DNA of 10,846 bases from Alphaproteobacteria bacterium (GTDB lineage Bacteria > Pseudomonadota > Alphaproteobacteria > RS24): contig JAAOIL010000061.1 of NCBI GenBank assembly GCA_015163825.1, positions 1-10,846 on the forward strand. The letters run 5' to 3'. The stretch's first letter is position 1; each line of letters begins with the position of its first letter. Of the stretch, positions 7,230-10,846 are shown one piece after another. A program made the translations under genes and the position numbers. A model generated the notes under the pieces. It worked only from the letters and a program-made list of their open reading frames with translations. It did no database searches and was not told where the DNA came from.

Positions 7230-7232
7230 CGC

Positions 7233-8459
7233 TTAATGTTGCCCGATAATTTTTTTCGTCAATAGGGATTGGCGGTTTTGTTCGTCTATGCCGCATGCCT
7301 CTAGCACTTCCATTGTGTGTTCGCCGATTTCGGGGCAGGGACCACGCGGATCTGTGCTTTCGCGCTCACTTAAAGTGTTATTGGATTGACGGAAGCTAAT
7401 GGGCGAGGCGGGTGCTTTATAGGTGCTACCATCGGCTTTTGGCATATCGGTGAATACGCCTGCGGCTTGCATTTGTGCATCGTTTAGGGCTTGCTCAAAG
7501 GATTGCACGGCAGACCAGATGATGCCTTCCGCATTAAGGCGGTCGCCCCATTCTGCTAGGGTGCGTGAGGCGAAGGCTTCATCAAAGAGCGAGACAAGTT
7601 CCTCCACATGTTTGCGACGTTTGCGAAAGGATGCGAAGCGTTCGTCTTCGTTCAAGTGTTCCAGCCCTGTCGCGCGTAGGATATTATCCCAATCGGGTTC
7701 GCCTGGGCGAGAGTTCATGAATAGCCAGTGTTCGTCTTTGGTAAGAAAGAAGTTGCTGGTGGGAACGATGGCGGCTTCGCGGGGGCGCGATCGTGCGACC
7801 CGCCCATAGCGCATATAAGTGCTAAAGTCGGAGCCGACAACATAAGCCCCCGATCGCACCAATGAACTATCCACGAGGATTCCTTCCCCGCTTTTTTGTG
7901 CTTTCAACAAGGCGGCGAGGATACCGCTTGTCGTTGCTAGTCCTGTAATGTGGTCGCCCACTGCCACACGCAACGGCATAGGGGCGGAGCCTTTGGGAGT
8001 CATCATCCAGCCAATACCAGATTTCGCCCAGAAGGCGGCAGTATCAAATCCGGGTTTATCTTTTTCGTCTCCCTCTAGTCCGAATCCTGTGACACTGGCA
8101 TAAACCATTTTCGGGTTAATTTTATGGAGGCTATCAAAATCCAACCCTTGTTTTTCTAATTGTGTCGGGCGTAGATTGGTGATGAATACATCGGCATCCA
8201 CCACCAGTTTTCGCACCAACGCCGCTCCTTCGGGGGTGGATGTGTTAATGGCAACGGCTTTCTTGCCCCGATTATCAAGCGAGAAAACCGGATTATCAGG
8301 ATAATCATCGGTCATCGCTGTCGCAAAGAATTGCCGCATCGGGCACCCTGCTAGCGGTTCTATTTTGATAACATCCGCCCCCCAATCTGCCATCACACCC
8401 CCTGCGGCAGGGGCGGCAATGTAGGTTGCCATTTCAATAACTTTAATTCCTTCAAGCAT
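7233..8459 (-). CDS. Class III CoA-transferase (CaiB/BaiF family)
   Basis: This 408-residue enzyme moves coenzyme A between carboxylic acids. The N-terminus, GIKVIEMATYIAAPAAGGVMADWGADVIKIEP, shown here only in outline, has the glycine-rich and ADWGADVIKIE signature of the family. PKMVYASVTGFG lies near 116-127. The catalytic aspartate is D169 in VAVGDH, at the same residue number as Asp169 of E. coli CaiB and in a matching context. SGEGILVDSSL near 190-200 and the GPCPEIGEHTMEVL-like C-terminal motif (PEIGEHT) complete the fold. Length is normal. A strong ribosome binding site, GGGAGG, is 5 nt before the ATG. The acyl substrate cannot be told from sequence; the divergent permease may import it. 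The Abi gene follows after 3 nt in the same transcript. Confidence 0.93.
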   Translation of the reverse strand: MLEGIKVIEMATYIAAPAAGGVMADWGADVIKIEPLAGCPMRQFFATAMTDDYPDNPVFSLDNRGKKAVAINTSTPEGAALVRKLVVDADVFITNLRPTQLEKQGLDFDSLHKINPKMVYASVTGFGLEGDEKDKPGFDTAAFWAKSGIGWMMTPKGSAPMPLRVAVGDHITGLATTSGILAALLKAQKSGEGILVDSSLVRSGAYVVGSDFSTYMRYGRVARSRPREAAIVPTSNFFLTKDEHWLFMNSRPGEPDWDNILRATGLEHLNEDERFASFRKRRKHVEELVSLFDEAFASRTLAEWGDRLNAEGIIWSAVQSFEQALNDAQMQAAGVFTDMPKADGSTYKAPASPISFRQSNNTLSERESTDPRGPCPEIGEHTMEVLEACGIDEQNRQSLLTKKIIGQH

Positions 8460-8464
8460 AAAAG

Positions 8465-8470
8465 CCTCCC
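8465..8470 (-). promoter_or_regulatory. Strong ribosome binding site of the CoA-transferase gene
   Basis: GGGAGG on the minus strand, preceded by AA, lies 5 nt before the ATG at 8459 and confirms this start. Confidence 0.8.
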
Positions 8471-8483
8471 TTTGTTCGGCTCA

Positions 8484-8511
8484 AATATACTGAAAATAAG
8501 CGTAAAAGCAA
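8484..8511 (-). promoter_or_regulatory. Probable CoA-transferase promoter
   Basis: Read on the minus strand, TTGCTT (8511-8506) and TATATT (8489-8484) are 16 bp apart, placing the start of transcription near 8477, just upstream of the ribosome binding site. A perfect 8-bp palindrome, GCAATTGC (8508-8515), overlaps the -35 element and could be an operator. Confidence 0.42.
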
Positions 8512-8521
8512 TTGCCTATTC

Positions 8522-8548
8522 GGGGGCGGCACATTATGCTCCGCCCCC
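8522..8548. promoter_or_regulatory. Perfect GC-rich inverted repeat abutting the MFS start codon
   Basis: GGGGGCGG (8522-8529) and CCGCCCCC (8541-8548) are exact complements separated by 11 bases. The second arm ends on the base before the ATG at 8549. In mRNA this would be a stable hairpin covering the normal ribosome binding position; as DNA it could be an operator between the divergent genes. No T-tract follows, so it is not a terminator. Confidence 0.6.
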
Positions 8549-9802
8549 ATGACACAGCCCACACCAGCACTTTCAACATCCTCTTTCATTGCGCAGAATT
8601 ATCGTTTCTTGCTCTTTGGGTTTTTGCTTATGGGGATTGGCAATTTCGGGCAGACTTATTTTATCGCTTTATATCGGATGGATATGCAAATTTATTTCGG
8701 GCTTAGCGATATTGGGTTTTCCAATTTATATTCCGCGATGACATTGCTCAGTTCGCTTGCGCTTTTATATACAGGGCAGTTCATAGATAAATGGTCTGCT
8801 TCGCGTGTTGCGGGGTTGGTTGTGGTGGCATTGGCTTTGTCGTGTCTGGCGATGGGTTTTTCCCAGAGCCTACTGACATTAGCAATTGCCTTATTTATGT
8901 TGCGTCATTTCGGGCAAGGGCTAACGGCGCATACGGCAACGACGGCTATTAGTCGTGCTTATAGTGGTTATCGGGGGCGGTCTTTATCGGTTGTGCAATT
9001 GGGTTATGCCAGTTGCGAGAGTGTGTTTCCCTTTATGGCGACAGCCTTGCTTGTCTGGGCGGGGTGGCAACAAAACTGGATATTATTTGCGGGCGCGGTG
9101 CTTTTGCTTTTACCGATTATCGTTTATCTGGCAAAGTTTGAGCCCCCACGAGATACCACAGCAAACACAACACCAGACACCAGCCCCCCAGAAATCAATG
9201 TTGTTTTTCACGCCACGCGCAAAGATGTTTTGCGTGATATACGTTTTTATTTGGTGTTGCCATTATATTTGGCATCGCCATTTTTCTTAACGGGGATGTT
9301 TTTTAATAATGTATTGCTGGCAGAGGAGCGGGGCTGGTCGTTAAACCTATTGGCAACGGCATTTGCCTTTTATGCGATTGTAAAGATTGTGCTGCTGCCT
9401 TTATCGGGATATCTGATTGATAGATTTCAGGCTATTCGTGTTTTGCCTTTTGCGGCATTTCCTTTGGCGGGCGCGTTTGGGGTTTTGCTTTTACCGCAAG
9501 ATATGTTTGGCACAGCCACCCCGATAATTTATTTGGGGTTATGCGGTGTCCATGTTGAACTGATGACGATAGCGGCGGGTGGTTTATGGGTAGAGTTATT
9601 TGGCACGAAGCATTTGGGGTCTATTCGCTCTATGATAAGCATGGTGGGCATATTTTCTACGGCGGCGGCACCCATAGTGTTTGGTTATGTATTGGCATAT
9701 TTTGACTTTACGATATTGTCTGGTGCGGCGATTATTTATATAGCGTTTGCGGCAGGGCTTGCATTTTTATTACCGCGCCTTAAGGTGGCAGTGAACAGAT
9801 GA
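8549..9802 (+). CDS. Major facilitator superfamily (MFS) permease
   Basis: This 417-residue inner-membrane protein has about 12 hydrophobic segments in two halves joined by a polar loop near residues 195-230 (KFEPPRDTTANTTPDTSPP). An MFS motif A-like GQFIDKWSASRV follows helix 2, and the equivalent GYLIDRFQAIRV is in the second half. RHFGQGLTAHTATTAIS near 120-135 and YRGRSLSVVQLGY near 142-154 are typical of helix 4-5 regions. It should be a proton-linked or exchange transporter of a small solute. Divergence from the CoA-transferase gene suggests a carboxylate, as seen for oxalate/formate exchangers beside formyl-CoA transferases, but no specificity residues support this. The ATG at 8549 has no ribosome binding site and sits directly against a GC-rich hairpin. 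The Nudix gene begins 13 nt after the stop, so the two form an operon. Confidence 0.88.
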   Translation: MTQPTPALSTSSFIAQNYRFLLFGFLLMGIGNFGQTYFIALYRMDMQIYFGLSDIGFSNLYSAMTLLSSLALLYTGQFIDKWSASRVAGLVVVALALSCLAMGFSQSLLTLAIALFMLRHFGQGLTAHTATTAISRAYSGYRGRSLSVVQLGYASCESVFPFMATALLVWAGWQQNWILFAGAVLLLLPIIVYLAKFEPPRDTTANTTPDTSPPEINVVFHATRKDVLRDIRFYLVLPLYLASPFFLTGMFFNNVLLAEERGWSLNLLATAFAFYAIVKIVLLPLSGYLIDRFQAIRVLPFAAFPLAGAFGVLLLPQDMFGTATPIIYLGLCGVHVELMTIAAGGLWVELFGTKHLGSIRSMISMVGIFSTAAAPIVFGYVLAYFDFTILSGAAIIYIAFAAGLAFLLPRLKVAVNR

Positions 9803-9803
9803 A

Positions 9804-9808
9804 AAGGA
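9804..9808 (+). promoter_or_regulatory. Ribosome binding site of the Nudix gene
   Basis: AAGGA lies 7 nt before the ATG at 9816, ideal spacing, and begins directly after the MFS stop codon. Confidence 0.75.
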
Positions 9809-9815
9809 TAGCGAT

Positions 9816-10592
9816 ATGAGTGATAAATTTATTCCCGCAGCGACCGTTTTGATAGTGCGCGATACCCCTTCAGGGGTGGAGGTGTTTATGGTGGTGCGCC
9901 ATCACGAGATAGATTTTGCGTCAGGGGCTTTGGTTTTTCCGGGTGGCAAGGTTGATGCGGGTGATTTTGATGCGGGCTTGCGTGATTATTGTCCGCAAGC
10001 GCAAAACCTATCGGATGATGAACTTGCTTTTCGTGTGGCGGGGGTTCGTGAATCGTATGAGGAGTGTGGCATTTTACTAGCCCGCAAACGAGGCGCAAAT
10101 GCGTTCATCACAGCGGCACAAGTGCAAGCGCTAGAATCTTGGCGTGATAGATTTAATAACCGCGATGCGTGTATGTTAGATTTCGCGCGTGAAGCGCAGT
10201 TAGATTTTGCCGTTGATGCGTTGGCACATTTTGGGCATTGGAAAACACCAGAGATGATGAAGAAACGTTTTGACACACATTTTTTCTTAATCCGTGCCCC
10301 GCAAGATCATATCGGCATCCACGATGGTTCTGAGAGTGTGGATAGTGTTTGGATAACGCCACGCACGGCATTGGCAGATGCTGAGGCGGGAACGAGAACG
10401 ATTATTTTCCCGACTCGTATGAATATCCAAAAACTGGCACAGGCGGCAGATGTTGAAGCGGCGATAGCGGCGTGTGGTGATGTGGTGACCGTGCAACCAT
10501 TTATAGAGAAAGATGGCGATAAGGTGTATTTGCGTATTCAAGCCAATGCGGGGTATGGCGACCCCCGAGAGGATGTCACGCGCGGTCTCTAA
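9816..10592 (+). CDS. Nudix hydrolase, NUDT19-like (possible CoA/acyl-CoA diphosphatase)
   Basis: This 258-residue protein hydrolyses a nucleoside diphosphate linked to another group. The Nudix box is split: the glycine part FPGGKVD is at residues 41-47 and the catalytic RESYEECG is at 78-85, with E79, E82 and E83 as metal ligands. About 20 residues more than the canonical spacing separate them. An insertion inside the box, followed by GILLAR, is typical of the NUDT19-like branch, whose characterised members cleave CoA and acyl-CoA. Later segments, HWKTPEMMKKRFDTHFFL near 141-158 and WITPRTALADAEAG near 180-193, also fit that branch. No signal or membrane segment is present, so it should be cytosolic. 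It is the second gene of the MFS operon and faces nadK with a 16-nt gap. CoA specificity is inferred from subfamily only. Confidence 0.88.
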   Translation: MSDKFIPAATVLIVRDTPSGVEVFMVVRHHEIDFASGALVFPGGKVDAGDFDAGLRDYCPQAQNLSDDELAFRVAGVRESYEECGILLARKRGANAFITAAQVQALESWRDRFNNRDACMLDFAREAQLDFAVDALAHFGHWKTPEMMKKRFDTHFFLIRAPQDHIGIHDGSESVDSVWITPRTALADAEAGTRTIIFPTRMNIQKLAQAADVEAAIAACGDVVTVQPFIEKDGDKVYLRIQANAGYGDPREDVTRGL

Positions 10593-10608
10593 TTTGAGTT
10601 TCTAATTT

Positions 10609-10846
10609 TTAAGGCGCAAACTGCTCTGCCAATACTCGTTCTTCAAGGCTGTGATCACTATCAAATAGCATACGCAGCACCCGCGATTTATCTTGGCGAA
10701 TAGTAACTTCTACAATATCACGCACTTCGCTATGGTCGGCAACGGCACTGACGGGTCGTTTATCGGCTTCTAGTGTTTTGATATTGACGATGGCAGTTTC
10801 AGACAACAAAGCCCCCCGCCAGCGACGCGGACGAAAAGCAGAAATC
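10609..10846 (-). CDS. nadK: NAD kinase, C-terminal part (5' end beyond window)
   Basis: The minus-strand frame is open from the right edge to a TAA at 10611-10609, giving the last 78 residues. It reads ISAFRPRRWRGALL, then LEADKRPVSAVADHSEVRDIVEV and DHSLEERVLAEQF, a clear match to the C-terminal half of NAD kinase of alphaproteobacteria. The enzyme phosphorylates NAD to NADP with ATP or polyphosphate. The ADKRPVSAVAD segment lines the substrate site; the GGDG and NE motifs lie outside the window. An internal TTG at 10809 could be mistaken for a start, but the family signature continues upstream of it to the edge. The gene is convergent with the Nudix gene. Confidence 0.95.
   Translation of the reverse strand, partial: ISAFRPRRWRGALLSETAIVNIKTLEADKRPVSAVADHSEVRDIVEVTIRQDKSRVLRMLFDSDHSLEERVLAEQFAP

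Noticed and set aside
7423..7809. 128-codon plus-strand frame
   Set aside because: It is antisense to the CoA-transferase and has no recognisable features.
8512..8706. 64-codon frame starting before the MFS gene
   Set aside because: It is the alternative frame of the MFS N-terminus; the MFS frame carries the membrane segments and family motifs.
10588..10608. Short direct repeat TCTAATTT between the Nudix gene and nadK
   Set aside because: It is only eight AT-rich bases, partly across a stop codon, with no hairpin or T-tract structure to suggest a function.
1..10846. A single defence island linking the methyltransferase and Abi genes
   Set aside because: They are separated by yidD, thrS and a MATE gene, and no integrase, transposase, tRNA gene or attachment repeat was seen.

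Overview
The window looks like a piece of an alphaproteobacterial chromosome, mostly core genes with a few accessory ones. The evidence is a yidD–thrS pair, an NAD kinase C-terminus with the RPRRWRGALL and ADKRPVSAVADH signatures familiar from alphaproteobacteria, and moderate GC in the housekeeping genes. I cannot name a genus. Several genes (the DNA methyltransferase, the outer-membrane-like protein and the Abi-family protein) are visibly more AT-rich than thrS or the CoA-transferase, which suggests patchy horizontal acquisition.

Layout. 1–1602 (minus): a small DUF1905 protein, then a site-specific DNA methyltransferase that runs off the left edge. The methyltransferase frame is open from 1228 to base 2. 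1606–3877 (plus): yidD, overlapping and probably coupled to threonyl-tRNA synthetase. 3874–4695 (minus): a secreted, probably outer-membrane beta-barrel protein of unknown function, whose stop codon overlaps that of thrS. 4783–6201 (plus): a MATE-family exporter ending in a 15-bp tandem repeat (KKDPP)n tail. 6202–6305: a 104-bp convergent intergenic region holding an inverted copy of that repeat, which can form a hairpin. 6306–8459 (minus): a class III CoA-transferase followed 3 nt later by an Abi_2/AbiD-F HEPN-type protein. 8549–10592 (plus): a major facilitator superfamily permease and a NUDT19-like Nudix hydrolase. 10609–10846 (minus): the C-terminal part of NAD kinase.

How genes may work together. 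yidD supports membrane protein insertion and thrS supports translation; they are linked by overlap rather than by pathway. The CoA-transferase, the divergent MFS permease and the Nudix hydrolase (a family that includes CoA diphosphatases) could form a small organic-acid/CoA module, but this is inference from adjacency. The methyltransferase and the Abi protein are candidate phage-defence or modification genes, separated by housekeeping genes and not forming one island.

I did not find a clearly new multi-gene system. The items most worth a second look are the repeat tail of the MATE gene and its inverted copy at the downstream hairpin, the HEPN Abi gene placed in an apparent metabolic operon, the DUF1905–methyltransferase pair with its in-frame KAGE repeat, and the GC-rich perfect hairpin placed directly against the MFS start codon. 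There is no stretch over 300 bases without a gene.
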